The translations under genes and the position numbers were made by a program. Under the pieces are notes generated by a model. The model saw only the letters and a list, made by a program, of their open reading frames with translations, was not told the DNA's origin and searched no databases. From positions 836,137 through 900,136 of the forward strand of contig NZ_JAELXQ010000001.1 in the NCBI RefSeq assembly GCF_016427605.1: a DNA stretch of 64,000 nucleotides, written 5' to 3'. Below, in pieces: positions 9,029 to 18,521 of this stretch; the first letter of the stretch is position 1, and every line of letters starts with the position of its first letter. Source of the DNA: Ochrobactrum sp. Q0168 (GTDB taxonomy: Bacteria > Pseudomonadota > Alphaproteobacteria > Rhizobiales > Rhizobiaceae).

Positions 9029-10582
9029 TCATCCCTGATCGATCGGCAGGGCCACGAAGCGGCTCTGATCGTTGCTCTGCAATTGCAGAAGCACAGCCTT
9101 GCGACCCGACTTGGAGGCTTCGCTGATGGCGTTGTTGATGTCCTTGGCAGTCTTCACAACCTGATTGTTGACGCTGACGATGACATCGCCGGAGCGAACA
9201 CCGCGATCAGCAGCGTCGCTGTCGGGATCGACATCGGTGACGACCACCCCGTCACCATCTTCCGATGGCGTGACTGTCAGACCATAGCTGTCGAGCGTTT
9301 CGCTCTGCTGGCCGCCCTTGTCTTCATCCGTCGTGCCACCGGCCTGCTTCAGATCCTGCGGCATGGCTTCGATGGTCACGCTGATTTCTTCAGCCTTGTT
9401 CTTGCGCCAGACACTGAGAGCCGCCTTTTCGCCCGGATTGATACCGGCAACCTTGCGGGCCAGATCACGGGGGTCCTGAACCGGCTCACCATTCACCGCG
9501 GTGATCACGTCACCGGACTGAATGCCAGCCTTGGCCGCCGGACCATCCTTCTGCGGCGAAGCGACGATTGCACCCTTTTCCTCGGCCAGACCAAGCGAAG
9601 CGGCGATATCCTTGGTCACCGGCTGTATCTGTACGCCGATCCAGCCGCGTTCAACCGAGCCCTTCTTGATGAGCTGATCGACGACCTGCTTTGCAGTGCC
9701 CGACGGGATTGCGAAGGCGATACCGACGCTGCCGCCCGAAGGCGAGAAGATGGCGGTGTTGATACCGACAACCTGACCGGACAGGTTGAAAGCCGGGCCA
9801 CCCGAGTTGCCCTTGTTCACGGCCGCATCGATCTGGATGAAATCGTCGTAAGGACCGGCGCCGATGTCACGGCCACGGGCCGAAACGATACCCGAAGTCA
9901 CCGTACCGCCGAGACCGAACGGATTTCCGACTGCGACAACCCAGTCGCCAACGCGAACCTGATTGTCATCGCCAAAAGCGACATAGGTGAACTTGCGCTT
10001 GGCGTCATCGACCTTCAGAACAGCGAGGTCGGTGCGCGGATCGGTACCGATCAGCTTGGCGTCCAGTTCAGTGCCGTCATCCATGACGACGCTATAAGCA
10101 TCCCCGTCTGAAACGACGTGGTTGTTGGTGACGACATAACCATCTTCAGAGATGAAGAAACCGGAGCCCTGTGCATAGGGGCGCTCATGGCCTGGTCGGC
10201 CCGGGCGTTTGCCGGGGCCACGGCGGCTATCTGGACGCGCATCGCCACGCGGCGGCTCCATGCCGAAATCACGGAAGAAGCGCTTCAACGGATGATCGTC
10301 TGGAAGCTGGTCGAAGCCGCGCGCGCCGAAATTCTGACCGCCACGGCTGTCGGCTTCCTGCACATTCTTCTTCACGGTCACGCTGACAACCGCCGGACGC
10401 ACCTTTGCCACCAGATCCGCGAAGCCGACAGACTGCTGCGGCGGCGTCACCTGCACAGCTTCCGCGCGGGCATCATTGAGTGCGCCAAGCGGGCCAGTCG
10501 CGACGAACGCGCCGGCAAGTGCAGCGCAAACTGCGACGGCTGCAACGCTTTTGCGGTAATGGGAATTGCTAGCTCTGGACAT
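9029..10582 (-). CDS. degP: Periplasmic serine protease Do/HtrA (DegP)
   Basis: 517 residues. A signal peptide spans about residues 1-41 (hydrophobic AAVAVCAALAGAF, cleavage near ARAEA). The trypsin-like domain carries the triad His155 (TNNHVV), Asp185 (TDLAVLK) and Ser260 (KGNSGGPA); two PDZ domains follow (around 300-390 and 420-510). A Gly/Arg/Pro-rich LA-loop-like stretch lies at about 75-135. DegP is a protease and chaperone for misfolded envelope proteins. It is transcribed alone on the minus strand, downstream of ccmH with a 177-base gap. Synteny with cycL-degP in Sinorhizobium supports the call. Confidence 0.96.
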   Translation of the reverse strand: MSRASNSHYRKSVAAVAVCAALAGAFVATGPLGALNDARAEAVQVTPPQQSVGFADLVAKVRPAVVSVTVKKNVQEADSRGGQNFGARGFDQLPDDHPLKRFFRDFGMEPPRGDARPDSRRGPGKRPGRPGHERPYAQGSGFFISEDGYVVTNNHVVSDGDAYSVVMDDGTELDAKLIGTDPRTDLAVLKVDDAKRKFTYVAFGDDNQVRVGDWVVAVGNPFGLGGTVTSGIVSARGRDIGAGPYDDFIQIDAAVNKGNSGGPAFNLSGQVVGINTAIFSPSGGSVGIAFAIPSGTAKQVVDQLIKKGSVERGWIGVQIQPVTKDIAASLGLAEEKGAIVASPQKDGPAAKAGIQSGDVITAVNGEPVQDPRDLARKVAGINPGEKAALSVWRKNKAEEISVTIEAMPQDLKQAGGTTDEDKGGQQSETLDSYGLTVTPSEDGDGVVVTDVDPDSDAADRGVRSGDVIVSVNNQVVKTAKDINNAISEASKSGRKAVLLQLQSNDQSRFVALPIDQG

Positions 10583-10759
10583 CTATTTCTCCTTACGAGC
10601 GGTAATCCGGCCTTCGCTCTCGTCTCGGGAAACGAGGCCTGTAAATCCTTTATAGAGCGCAAGATAGTTAGAGCTACCTTACCGCTCAATTTCCGCAAGA
10701 TGAAAGTTTCGTAAGGTTCGGCGCAAGCGGGGGAGAAAATCGCTCATAAATATATAAAA

Positions 10760-11236
10760 TTATTTATTATTCAGAAGACGGGCGAGTTCGGCTTTTTCGC
10801 TTTCAGAAAGAGGCTGCGCCGCTTGCCCAAGCCTGCGCCGCTGACGAAACGCAAAGGCGAGCGCCACAGCGCCGATCAAAAGCACGATAACCGGGAACCC
10901 CCAAAGCAGAACGGTACGGGCCGACAGGCGCGGCTTCAACAGCACGAACTCACCATAACGGGCGACGACAAAGTCCAGCACCTCATCGTCCGTATCGCCT
11001 GCTTTCAGTCGATCACGAACCAAAAGGCGCAGATCGCGGGCAAGCTCCGCATTCGAATCATCAATGGATTCGTTCTGACACACCATGCAGCGCAACTCGC
11101 CGGAAATGGTGCGGGCGCGCTTTTCAAGCGCCGGGTCGGGCAGAACCTCATCCGGATTGACAGCAAACGCCGCCGTGCCCTGAAACGCCAGAACAATGGC
11201 GAGTGCACATATCGCGAAGAGTTTGCGCATCTTCAT
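10760..11236 (-). CDS. ccmH: Cytochrome c maturation protein CcmH (CycL)
   Basis: 158 residues. A cleavable signal peptide ([20 protein letters not shown]) precedes the thiol motif LRCMVCQN and a three-helix domain, then a C-terminal membrane anchor (about 105-125). CcmH keeps the apocytochrome CXXCH cysteines reduced or presents them for haem ligation in the periplasm. I start it at 11236 because that ATG overlaps the ccmF stop codon (ATGA), and the signal peptide begins there; the frame is open further upstream but without family similarity. Confidence 0.95.
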   Translation of the reverse strand: MKMRKLFAICALAIVLAFQGTAAFAVNPDEVLPDPALEKRARTISGELRCMVCQNESIDDSNAELARDLRLLVRDRLKAGDTDDEVLDFVVARYGEFVLLKPRLSARTVLLWGFPVIVLLIGAVALAFAFRQRRRLGQAAQPLSESEKAELARLLNNK

Positions 11237-13224
11237 GCTGCGGCCTCCGCTTCCTGCGGCGAGGCCTTGCGCTTGGACGCAGGCGCGCCAACGCGCAGGC
11301 GGCGGTCGGCGAGCGAAAACAGGCCACCCAGCATCATGACCAATGCGCCATACCAGATCAGCGTCACCTGCGGCTTCCACCAGATGCGAACCACCACTGA
11401 ACCGTCACCCGGCTCATCGCCCAGCGCCACATAGACCTGACTGAACCAGAGCGTGCGAATGCCCGATTCTGTCGTCGGCATCTGGCGTGCCGGGAAAAAG
11501 CGCTTGGATGGCTCTATCCGGCCAAGATCGCGCGCGCTGGAATCGAGTAACGTGAACGTGCCGCGATTTTCCGTGAAGTTCGGACCGGTCAAAGGCCGAA
11601 GCCCCTCGAACCGCAATGTGTAGTCCTGAACCTTCACCGTATCGCCCGCACGCATGATGAGCACGTTTTCCGTACCGAAGGTCGTAACGCTGACGATGCC
11701 GAGCAGCGTCACGCCAAGACCGATATGCGCCAGCGCCGTTCCGAAAACGGAGCGCGGCAGGCTCTTGAACCGCGCCCAGGCCTTTGTTGCCGATACCTTG
11801 CCGATACCGGCTTTCTGCACCAGATCGGTGAGGCTGCCGAAAATGAGCCAGGCGGCGAGACCGATGCCGCAAGCGGCCAGCAGCGATTTGGCCGATGTGG
11901 TCCAAAGCACGATACCGGCAACTGCCAGCGCCAAAGCGAAAGCCGTCATCAAGCGCTGGGCAACGCCGTAAAGGTCGCCGCGTTTCCAGGCCAGAAGCGG
12001 ACCGAACGGCACCGCTAACAGAAGCGGAATCATCAGCGGGCCGAAGGTCATGTTGAAGAACGGCGCACCGACGGAAATCTTTTCGCCGGTCATGACTTCC
12101 AGCAGCAGCGGATAAAGCGTGCCGATCAGAACGGTCGCAGCGGCGGTGGTCAGGAACAGGTTGTTGAAGACCAGCGCCCCTTCCCGCGAAATAGGATGAA
12201 AAATGCCGCCAGCCGTCAGGCTCTGGACGCGAAGCGCGAAGAGCGACAAAGAACCACCGATGAAAATGGCGAGAATGGCCAGAATGAAAAGCCCGCGCCC
12301 TGGATCCGTCGCGAAACTATGCACGGAGGTCAGCACACCGGAACGCACGAGGAAGGTTCCGAGTAGCGATAGCGAGAAAGTCAGGATCGCCAGCAGCACG
12401 GTCCAGATTTTCAGCGCCGAGCGCTTTTCCATGACCAGCGCGGAATGCAGCAAGGCGGTGCCAACCAGCCATGGCATGAAGGATGCGTTTTCGACCGGGT
12501 CCCAGAACCACCAGCCGCCCCAGCCGAGTTCGTAATAGGCCCAGTAGGAACCCATTGCGATACCGCCGGTCAGGAACATCCAGGCCACCAGCGTCCATGG
12601 GCGCACCCAGCGCGCCCAGGCCGCATCGAGACGGCCTTCCAGAAGTGCCGCAACCGCAAAAGAGAAGCAGACCGAAAAGCCGACATAGCCGAGATAAAGC
12701 AGCGGCGGATGAATGGCGAGGCCGATATCCTGCAAGATCGGATTGAGATCGCCGCCTTCCATCGGAGCCGGAAGGATGCGCGTGAAAGGGTTCGACGTGA
12801 AGATGATGAAGGCCAGAAAGGCCACCGCGATCCAGCCCTGCACCGCCAGAACATTGGCGCGCAAAGTTTCAGGCAGGTTGCCGGAAAATGCTGCGACCAA
12901 CGCGCTGAAAAGCGTCAGGATGAACACCCACAACAGCATAGAGCCTTCGTGGTTTCCCCAGACACCGGTGATCTTATAGAGAAGCGGCTTTTGCGAATGC
13001 GAGTTTTCGACGACGTTCAGAACCGAAAAGTCGGACACGACATAGGCATGGACCAGCACCGCTGAGGACAGGACGACCAGCGCGAAGACCGCAAGCGCCG
13101 TGGGCACCGCCACCGACATGAGTTGCGTGTCGCGTCGGCGGGCACCGATCACCGGCACGACCGACTGAACAATCGACAGAGCCAGCGCCAGCACCAGAGC
13201 AAAATGGCCGATCTCGACAATCAT
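11233..13224 (-). CDS. ccmF: Haem lyase subunit CcmF (CycK)
   Basis: 663 residues, a polytopic membrane protein with about 14-15 hydrophobic segments. The WWD haem-binding motif is present as [19 protein letters not shown]. CcmF with CcmH/I attaches haem delivered by CcmE to apocytochromes c. Downstream it overlaps ccmH by four bases, and upstream it is separated from ccmE by 19 bases, so ccmI-E-F-H forms one operon. Confidence 0.97.
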   Translation of the reverse strand: MIVEIGHFALVLALALSIVQSVVPVIGARRRDTQLMSVAVPTALAVFALVVLSSAVLVHAYVVSDFSVLNVVENSHSQKPLLYKITGVWGNHEGSMLLWVFILTLFSALVAAFSGNLPETLRANVLAVQGWIAVAFLAFIIFTSNPFTRILPAPMEGGDLNPILQDIGLAIHPPLLYLGYVGFSVCFSFAVAALLEGRLDAAWARWVRPWTLVAWMFLTGGIAMGSYWAYYELGWGGWWFWDPVENASFMPWLVGTALLHSALVMEKRSALKIWTVLLAILTFSLSLLGTFLVRSGVLTSVHSFATDPGRGLFILAILAIFIGGSLSLFALRVQSLTAGGIFHPISREGALVFNNLFLTTAAATVLIGTLYPLLLEVMTGEKISVGAPFFNMTFGPLMIPLLLAVPFGPLLAWKRGDLYGVAQRLMTAFALALAVAGIVLWTTSAKSLLAACGIGLAAWLIFGSLTDLVQKAGIGKVSATKAWARFKSLPRSVFGTALAHIGLGVTLLGIVSVTTFGTENVLIMRAGDTVKVQDYTLRFEGLRPLTGPNFTENRGTFTLLDSSARDLGRIEPSKRFFPARQMPTTESGIRTLWFSQVYVALGDEPGDGSVVVRIWWKPQVTLIWYGALVMMLGGLFSLADRRLRVGAPASKRKASPQEAEAAA

Positions 13225-13243
13225 AGGCAGTCTCCCGGCATAA

Positions 13244-13741
13244 TTATTTGCCTTCCCACACGCCTTTGGCCTTCAGGCTGTCGGCAAGGTCTTTGGGAAC
13301 ATAGTTCTCGTCATGCTTGGCAAGCACATTGTCAGCGCGGAAAACGCCGTCTTGTCCGAAATGGCCTTCAGCCACCACGCCCTGCCCTTCACGGAACAGA
13401 TCTGGCGGAATGCCTTCGAACACCACTTTCACGGTCTTGATCGTATCGGTGACGGTGAAGCGCAGCTCGCTGCCTTCCCGGCTGACCGAGCCTTCCTCGA
13501 CCAGACCACCCAGACGAAAACGAGAACCGGACGTCAATTCCTGTTCAGTCAGGTCGGCGGGCGTGCGGAAGAACCGGATGTCCTGATTGAAGGCCATCAA
13601 CATCAGCCCCACCGCCACCGCCAGAACCGCCAGCGCGCCGCCGATCAGCATCAGGCGCTTGCGTTTTCTCTGGCCGATTGTCCGGGCAAGACTGCCAGCG
13701 GGTTTCGGCTTGCGTGCGTTTTCTTCTGCAGTCGCGCTCAT
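13244..13741 (-). CDS. ccmE: Haem chaperone CcmE (CycJ)
   Basis: 165 residues. One N-terminal membrane anchor ([20 protein letters not shown]) is followed by the periplasmic OB-fold domain. The haem-binding motif HxxxY is visible as AKHDENYVP with His143 and Tyr147. CcmE binds haem covalently and hands it to CcmF. Its ATG overlaps the ccmI stop codon by four bases. Confidence 0.97.
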   Translation of the reverse strand: MSATAEENARKPKPAGSLARTIGQRKRKRLMLIGGALAVLAVAVGLMLMAFNQDIRFFRTPADLTEQELTSGSRFRLGGLVEEGSVSREGSELRFTVTDTIKTVKVVFEGIPPDLFREGQGVVAEGHFGQDGVFRADNVLAKHDENYVPKDLADSLKAKGVWEGK

Positions 13742-14871
13742 TTCTGTGCCTCTAGGCCCAAGCCGGATGCGAAGCTGCGAAGCTCGGTCCGCTGTTCTTC
13801 CGCAAGGGCGGTCATGCCCCGGTTCAGGGCATCAAGCGCCGCATCGCGGCGATGCAGGATCATATAGGAGCGCACGAGACGCTTCCAGCCTTCGACATCC
13901 CCACTATTCTGGCGAAGACTTTCATCCAGACGTTGAACCATGCCCTCGATCATCGCTTGACGGTCTTCCGCCGACAGGGAAGAAGCCGCTTCGATATCGT
14001 CGGATGACGGGCCTTTTTGCTCTGTCGGCTGATTGGTCGAAGGATTGCTCAGCCGCGCAATGGCCTGCTCGACCTGCCCCCGCCAGAGAGCATCGGTTGG
14101 GGCCTTGTCCAGAAGTGTCTTGAGACGGGCAATCGCTGCATCCGGGCGACCATCCTGCATCTCGCCTTGCGCAAGATAGAATTGCGGACGCGGATCGTTC
14201 GGATCAAGTTCAACTGCCTTGTTCAGGAACGACTCTGCCTCGGCAGTGATCGTGCCGCTTGAAACGGCGGCAAGCCCTTCCGCCAGGCCCAGCAGGCGTG
14301 GGAAATTTTCGCCGTCAATGCGGATGGAAGAACGATAGGCATTTACCGCATCCGCCGGACGGCCAAGGCGCATATAGATCGGCGCCAGCACATCCCAGCC
14401 GCGCGCATCGTCAGGATTTTTCGCCAGATGCGCTTCGGCCCGCGCGACCAGTTCATCAACCGAGCCGCGGTCAGGATTATCGGATAAGCGCCCCGCAAGC
14501 GGCATGGACGGCACGTCCGGCTTGCCGAAAAGCGGATAGACGCCCCAGGCGATCAACGGCACGGCCAGCACGGCGATCAGCGCCAGAACGCGGCCCGACC
14601 TCGTAGATTGCGCTGCTGCGCTTGCAGCGTCCTGACTTTCCTTTTCGGCACTCAGAATACGGCGGGAAATTTCAATTCGCGCCTGTTCGGCGCTTTGCGC
14701 ATCGATCATGCCGCGCGCGGCATCGGATTCGACTTCGCGCAGCTGGTCGCGGTAGACTTCAAGGTCGTTCTTTTCAGCAGGCAAAAAAGCCTGCTTGCGC
14801 CGCGTGAGAGGCAACAAGACAGCCAAAGTGGCTGCTAACGTCAATAATGCTGCAATCAACCAAAATCCCAT
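13738..14871 (-). CDS. ccmI: Cytochrome c maturation protein CcmI (CycH)
   Basis: 377 residues. An N-terminal membrane segment ([19 protein letters not shown]) and a cytoplasmic loop with a basic, acidic-rich helix are followed by a second membrane segment ([19 protein letters not shown], about 95-113) and a periplasmic TPR domain ([21 protein letters not shown] and later repeats). CcmI binds the C-terminal end of apocytochromes c and delivers them to CcmFH. It is the promoter-proximal gene of the ccm operon here. Confidence 0.94.
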   Translation of the reverse strand: MGFWLIAALLTLAATLAVLLPLTRRKQAFLPAEKNDLEVYRDQLREVESDAARGMIDAQSAEQARIEISRRILSAEKESQDAASAAAQSTRSGRVLALIAVLAVPLIAWGVYPLFGKPDVPSMPLAGRLSDNPDRGSVDELVARAEAHLAKNPDDARGWDVLAPIYMRLGRPADAVNAYRSSIRIDGENFPRLLGLAEGLAAVSSGTITAEAESFLNKAVELDPNDPRPQFYLAQGEMQDGRPDAAIARLKTLLDKAPTDALWRGQVEQAIARLSNPSTNQPTEQKGPSSDDIEAASSLSAEDRQAMIEGMVQRLDESLRQNSGDVEGWKRLVRSYMILHRRDAALDALNRGMTALAEEQRTELRSFASGLGLEAQK

Positions 14872-14966
14872 GGCTACGACTTAAGCGCAGGCATGAGAAA
14901 AACCAACCACTACCTGTCGCAACTGGCCGCCTAGGGCAATTCGCCGCAAAGGCGGCCAGTGAGCGA

Positions 14967-15416
14967 TCAGGTCAGCGGCGTCCAGCTGCCGTCAGTGTTG
15001 CGGCAGGGGGTGCCCCGCACCGTCTGCTGCGAACCGCCAATATCGAAGGTGTGCGAATATTGGCGACAATTCTGCGAGCCGACCTGATAGGGCTGCGCCG
15101 CTGTGACATCGCCGGAATTCGAACCGGCACTCCAGGAAACGGCTTTCCCCGCCGGCGAATATTCGAGCGCGCGATACTCGGCTTCGAGCGCCTTTTTCCG
15201 GTCGCCCGCGCTTAGCTGGTTTGCTGCGTTGCCGAGCAGACCATTGCCCAGTGACGAGAGCAGGCTTGATTCCGGCTTCGCTGATGACGACGAGCCGCCA
15301 AGCGACGTCAGCCCCCTGCCACCGCCTGATGTCCCGCATGCCGACAAGGCCAGCGACAGCGCAACCATGGTCGGAACGACCAGAGCCGGAGAAGAAAACC
15401 TGAATTCCATCATCAT
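14967..15416 (-). CDS. Surface lipoprotein, RT0821/Lpp0805-like family
   Basis: 149 residues. A lipoprotein signal peptide ends in the lipobox LSAC, after which comes a Gly/Ser-rich linker. The C-terminal half (NCRQYSHTFDIGGSQQTVRGTPCRNTDGSW) matches the RT0821/Lpp0805 surface-antigen family, in which two cysteines flank a short beta module. I start it at the first of three consecutive ATG codons (15416), which has GAGGG ten bases upstream; a TTG at 15440 is the longer alternative. Function unknown; probably outer-membrane anchored. Confidence 0.8.
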   Translation of the reverse strand: MMMEFRFSSPALVVPTMVALSLALSACGTSGGGRGLTSLGGSSSSAKPESSLLSSLGNGLLGNAANQLSAGDRKKALEAEYRALEYSPAGKAVSWSAGSNSGDVTAAQPYQVGSQNCRQYSHTFDIGGSQQTVRGTPCRNTDGSWTPLT

Positions 15417-15490
15417 AACAAACCGGCCCTCATGAACCAATGAGCTTGCATATTATCGCATCATGCGATCTTGTAATTTCAACTTCTTAG

Positions 15491-15535
15491 AGCATTTCCC
15501 GCAAAAATGTGAGCCTGTTTGCATGACGAAATGCT
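15491..15535. repeat. Inverted repeat AGCATTTC / GAAATGCT
   Basis: Arms AGCATTTC (15491-15498) and GAAATGCT (15528-15535) surround a 29-base loop, between the lipoprotein gene and the end of feuQ. It resembles the dispersed AGCATTTC-type intergenic palindromes of this group; related half-elements occur at about 17860 and 55963. Confidence 0.4.
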
Positions 15536-15572
15536 AAAAAGCAAAGACGCCGTTTCAGGTTAAAAGACAACC

Positions 15573-16904
15573 TTAATCTTCCGCAAGCGGTAACACACTG
15601 CGAACGCGCAAGCCTCCCATCGGACTTTTGTCCAAATGCAGCTGGCCACCATATTCGCGAACCGTATCCTGGACGATGGCAAGGCCCAGACCTGTGCCCG
15701 GCTTGGTTTCGTCCACGCGGCTGCCGCGTTTCAAAGCCGCCTCGATCTTGTCGTCCTCAAGTCCCGGCCCGTCATCCTCAATCACGATTTGGAACTGCCG
15801 TTGCGCATCTAACGCTGATCCCACGGTGATTTTCACGCGGCGGTTTGCCCATTTCCCGGCATTTTCGAGAAGGTTGCCGATGATTTCCTCAAGGTCTTCC
15901 TTTTCGCCAGCGAAGATCGCGTGCGGAAGATCATTGCGCAAGCTGACATGCAGTGCAGGGTTAAGCTTGGCGGTAACCCGTTGCATCCGCTCCATCACCG
16001 GCGCGACGGAGGTGCGAAAAACCACACTGTCCCGCTGCGCGGCAATGCGTGCGCGTTGCAGATAATGCTGGATTTGCACCTGCATGGCCTCGCTCTGCTC
16101 CTGCACAACGCGGCCCTGATCGCCGCCGATGGCGCGACCCTCATTGACCAGTACCGAGAGCGGCGTCTTGAGCGAATGAGCGAGATTGCCGACCTGCGTT
16201 CTCGACCGCTCGACGATTCGGCGGTTGTTTTCAATCAGCGCGTTCATTTCGCGGGCAAGCGGCGCAATTTCCATCGGCAGCGAGGCGTTGAGCTTCGATG
16301 AACGCCCCTCGCGAATGTCGGTCAGCGACTGACGCACCTTATCCAGCGGGCGTAAGCCGAACAGGATGATGGCCGCATTGATCAGGATACTGCCGATGCC
16401 GAACACCGCAAGATAGGCGGCAAGCTTGGTCCTGAAATCGGAAATCTCATTCATGACCTCGCTGAGATTGCCCATCACGCGGAAGCGGGCCACCCGGCCC
16501 GCATTGTCCAGCACGACTTCCGTTTCGACGATGAAAAGCTCTTCGCCATTGAGGCCCGGCAAGGAATAGCTGCGCATGAAGGAACTGTCGAAAGGCGCCT
16601 GTGTGATCGGCATTTCCGGGACAATGCGCCCAATCAGCGAGGGCGATTCCAGCTTGCCGCTCACATTGGACGCGAGCGGGTCCACCGACCAGTACCAGCC
16701 CGAAAGTGGGCTCGAATAGCGCAATTCGCCCAGTTCCGGGCGCCCCTGCAGCACCCCATCCGTCGAAACGCTGACAGCGCCGACGAGGCTGAACAGATGC
16801 GCGGTGAGAAGCCGTTCGAAATTGCTACGGGCGGCATCGCTATAAAGCGAGCCGATAAGGGTCGCGACCACCACCAGCGCCGCAATCACCCACAGCGTCG
16901 ACAA
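15573..16904 (-). CDS. feuQ: Sensor histidine kinase FeuQ-like
   Basis: 443 residues from a TTG at 16904. The frame stays open back to a CTG that overlaps the feuP stop codon at 16958-16960, adding RFRVIPSLRSLAVRVVT, so the true start may be further upstream. Two membrane segments (about 5-25 and 145-170) enclose a periplasmic sensor; then HAMP, HisKA with NLAHSLKTPLSVLVNEG, and HATPase_c (EDDGPGL, GTGLGLAIV). The HSLKTPL H-box is PhoQ-like. FeuPQ lies next to cycHJKL in Rhizobium leguminosarum, the same arrangement as here, which is the main reason for the name. In rhizobia FeuPQ controls osmoadaptation and was linked to iron uptake. Confidence 0.8.
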   Translation of the reverse strand: MSTLWVIAALVVVATLIGSLYSDAARSNFERLLTAHLFSLVGAVSVSTDGVLQGRPELGELRYSSPLSGWYWSVDPLASNVSGKLESPSLIGRIVPEMPITQAPFDSSFMRSYSLPGLNGEELFIVETEVVLDNAGRVARFRVMGNLSEVMNEISDFRTKLAAYLAVFGIGSILINAAIILFGLRPLDKVRQSLTDIREGRSSKLNASLPMEIAPLAREMNALIENNRRIVERSRTQVGNLAHSLKTPLSVLVNEGRAIGGDQGRVVQEQSEAMQVQIQHYLQRARIAAQRDSVVFRTSVAPVMERMQRVTAKLNPALHVSLRNDLPHAIFAGEKEDLEEIIGNLLENAGKWANRRVKITVGSALDAQRQFQIVIEDDGPGLEDDKIEAALKRGSRVDETKPGTGLGLAIVQDTVREYGGQLHLDKSPMGGLRVRSVLPLAED

Positions 16905-16957
16905 TGTGACGACGCGAACGGCGAGAGAGCGGAGCGATGGGATGACGCGAAAACGCT

Positions 16958-17647
16958 TCAGTTGTCGTTCCCCTTTGGATCAGCGCCTGCATCGGAGCGC
17001 ATGCGGTAGCCCATGCCGCGCACGGTCTCGATGAGGTCAACGCCCATCTTCTTGCGCAGGCGTCCGACGAAAACTTCAATCGTATTGGAATCGCGATCGA
17101 AATCCTGATCGTAGAGATGCTCCACCAGTTCCGTTCGGGAAACCACCTCGTCCATATGATGCATGAGATAGGACAAAAGCCGGTATTCATGCGAGGTCAG
17201 CTTCAGCGACACGCCGTCGACGCTGGCTTTGGAGGTCTTGGTATCAAGATGCAGCGGGCCGCAGACAATCTCCGACGAGGCATGTCCGGCAGCACGGCGG
17301 ATAAGCGCGCGAAGCCGGGCCAGGACTTCCTCGATATGAAAAGGCTTGGCGACATAATCATCCGCACCGGCGTCGATACCGGCAACCTTATCGCTCCAGC
17401 GATCGCGGGCCGTTAGCATGAGGACAGGCATGGCGCGCCCGTTGCGACGCCAGCGTTCCACAACGCTGATACCGTCGATACGCGGCAGGCCGATATCGAG
17501 AATCACCGCATCATAGGGTTCCGTATCACCCAGAAAATGACCCTCTTCGCCATCATAGGCGCTATCGACCACATAACCTGCGGCAACCATCGCATCGGAA
17601 AGCTGCCGGTTCAGGTCCTTGTCGTCCTCAACAATCAGGATACGCAA
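16958..17647 (-). CDS. feuP: Response regulator FeuP-like
   Basis: 229 residues: receiver domain with Asp51 (VILDIGLPRIDG) and KPFHIEEVLARLRALIRR, then an OmpR winged helix (YRLLSYLMHHMDEVVSRTELVEHLYDQ, IEVFVGRLRKKMG). The start is a TTG with AAGGGAG nine bases upstream. It is the partner of the following kinase gene. Neighbourhood (ccm operon on one side, small secreted protein on the other) fits FeuP of rhizobia. Confidence 0.85.
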   Translation of the reverse strand: MRILIVEDDKDLNRQLSDAMVAAGYVVDSAYDGEEGHFLGDTEPYDAVILDIGLPRIDGISVVERWRRNGRAMPVLMLTARDRWSDKVAGIDAGADDYVAKPFHIEEVLARLRALIRRAAGHASSEIVCGPLHLDTKTSKASVDGVSLKLTSHEYRLLSYLMHHMDEVVSRTELVEHLYDQDFDRDSNTIEVFVGRLRKKMGVDLIETVRGMGYRMRSDAGADPKGNDN

Positions 17648-17719
17648 GCGGGCTGTCTCCCTTCAACGGATCATATGCAAAGGAAAAGCCGGCCTGCTCA
17701 TGGAATGCAAACCCGCTTC

Positions 17720-17760
17720 TAGAGCGGTTCCTTTTAAAACAGAATCGTGGAACCGCTCTA
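17720..17760. repeat. Perfect 12-bp inverted repeat in the feuP leader
   Basis: TAGAGCGGTTCC (17720-17731) and GGAACCGCTCTA (17749-17760) form a perfect hairpin with a 17-base loop. The same arms are a frequent dispersed palindrome in Brucella-type genomes. Here it lies 73 bases upstream of the feuP start codon, so it is either within the feuP leader or just in front of its promoter. Confidence 0.55.
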
Positions 17761-17767
17761 TCTATTT

Positions 17768-17872
17768 GTTTTTACGCATTATCCTGCGCATCGAAGCGGG
17801 ATAAGAAATCAGTCCAGCGAATTGATTTCCCCGCGTAGACGCTTCGCACTTTTGCTGGAAATGCTCTAAACC
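17768..17872. repeat. Composite Rhizobiales intergenic repeat
   Basis: The stretch begins with GTTTTTACGCATTATCC and ends with CGCTTCGCACTTTTGCTGGAAATGCTCT-type sequence. The same two blocks, closer together, occur at 30385-30446 (TTCTTACGCATTATCCGACG ... CGCTTCGCACTTTTGCTGGA). The copy here carries about 40 extra bases between the blocks. No coding potential is seen. Confidence 0.5.
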
Positions 17873-17885
17873 CCTGCCGGGAATT

Positions 17886-18197
17886 TTATCGATTGGGCAC
17901 AGCCACTTCGACGCGACGCGGACGCTCACCGTCGCGACCGGGGACCAGCACGACGACAACACAGACCGGTGCGCCGTTCTGGGTGGAAGGCGTCGCCTTG
18001 GCGAGCTGCCCGCCCTGTTTGGCCGCAACCTGTTCGCCCACGGCTGCACAGTCACCCGCAGCGGCGATCACAAGATTGGAGGTCTGCGGCGCAGCAATCG
18101 GCATAGCGCCAGCATCGACAATGCCGCCGATAGGCAACAAGCCAAAACTCACCGCGAGAAGCGCGAAAACTTTGAGAGCAGAGTTCTTTTTCATCAT
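17886..18197 (-). CDS. Small secreted protein, FeuN candidate
   Basis: 103 residues. A signal peptide (KNSALKVFALLAVSFGLLPIGG) with cleavage near GAMPIAA precedes a mature domain of about 70 residues containing two cysteines (GDCAAVGEQVAAKQGG ... GAPVCVVVVLVPG) and a basic C-terminal strand (RDGERPRRVEVAVPNR). It lies directly upstream of feuP in the same orientation. In Sinorhizobium meliloti the gene in this place, feuN, encodes a small periplasmic inhibitor of FeuQ. Identity as FeuN rests on position, size and export signal, not on an alignment; a PepSY-like fold is another description. Confidence 0.6.
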   Translation of the reverse strand: MMKKNSALKVFALLAVSFGLLPIGGIVDAGAMPIAAPQTSNLVIAAAGDCAAVGEQVAAKQGGQLAKATPSTQNGAPVCVVVVLVPGRDGERPRRVEVAVPNR

Positions 18198-18298
18198 GCC
18201 GCCTTGTATAGCGCACGACAGCTGAACGATGCATGAACAGGCTGTTCTCGCTATAGACTATAAAGGATAACTTCCCTTTGCTATCACGCTTTGTGAAA

Positions 18299-18505
18299 TT
18301 ATGAAATGCGTGAAGTTGCCTTGATGCGACCGAATATCGTAACAATTCCAGCGATTGCCGCGGCCAGTTGCAGTAAAACATCCGTTAGCGCGCCTTGATC
18401 AACGGCGTTGTTTGCGATCCCAAAAGCGCCCGCCAGCCCCAGAATGATCGACACCAGCCCCGCCCAGACAGTGCGGGAAAGATACCAGGCTTTGTCGTCC
18501 GTCAT
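18299..18505 (-). CDS. Small membrane protein, holin-like, at the end of the GTA remnant
   Basis: 68 residues starting MTDDKAWYLSRTVWAGLVS, with GGAGAAA eight bases ahead of the ATG. Two hydrophobic stretches (about 13-33 and 43-60) separated by a short polar turn resemble small holin-like or phage-accessory membrane proteins. It is intact, lies just downstream of the last fragment of the tail-fibre-like gene in the same orientation, and is probably the terminal gene of the former GTA operon. A lysis role is speculation. Confidence 0.5.
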   Translation of the reverse strand: MTDDKAWYLSRTVWAGLVSIILGLAGAFGIANNAVDQGALTDVLLQLAAAIAGIVTIFGRIKATSRIS

Positions 18506-18521
18506 GTCTTTTCTCCGTAAA

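Noticed and set aside
11280..11380. Longer N-terminus for CcmH
   Set aside because: The upstream part lies inside ccmF, lacks family similarity, and would bury the signal peptide. The ATG that overlaps the ccmF stop is preferred.
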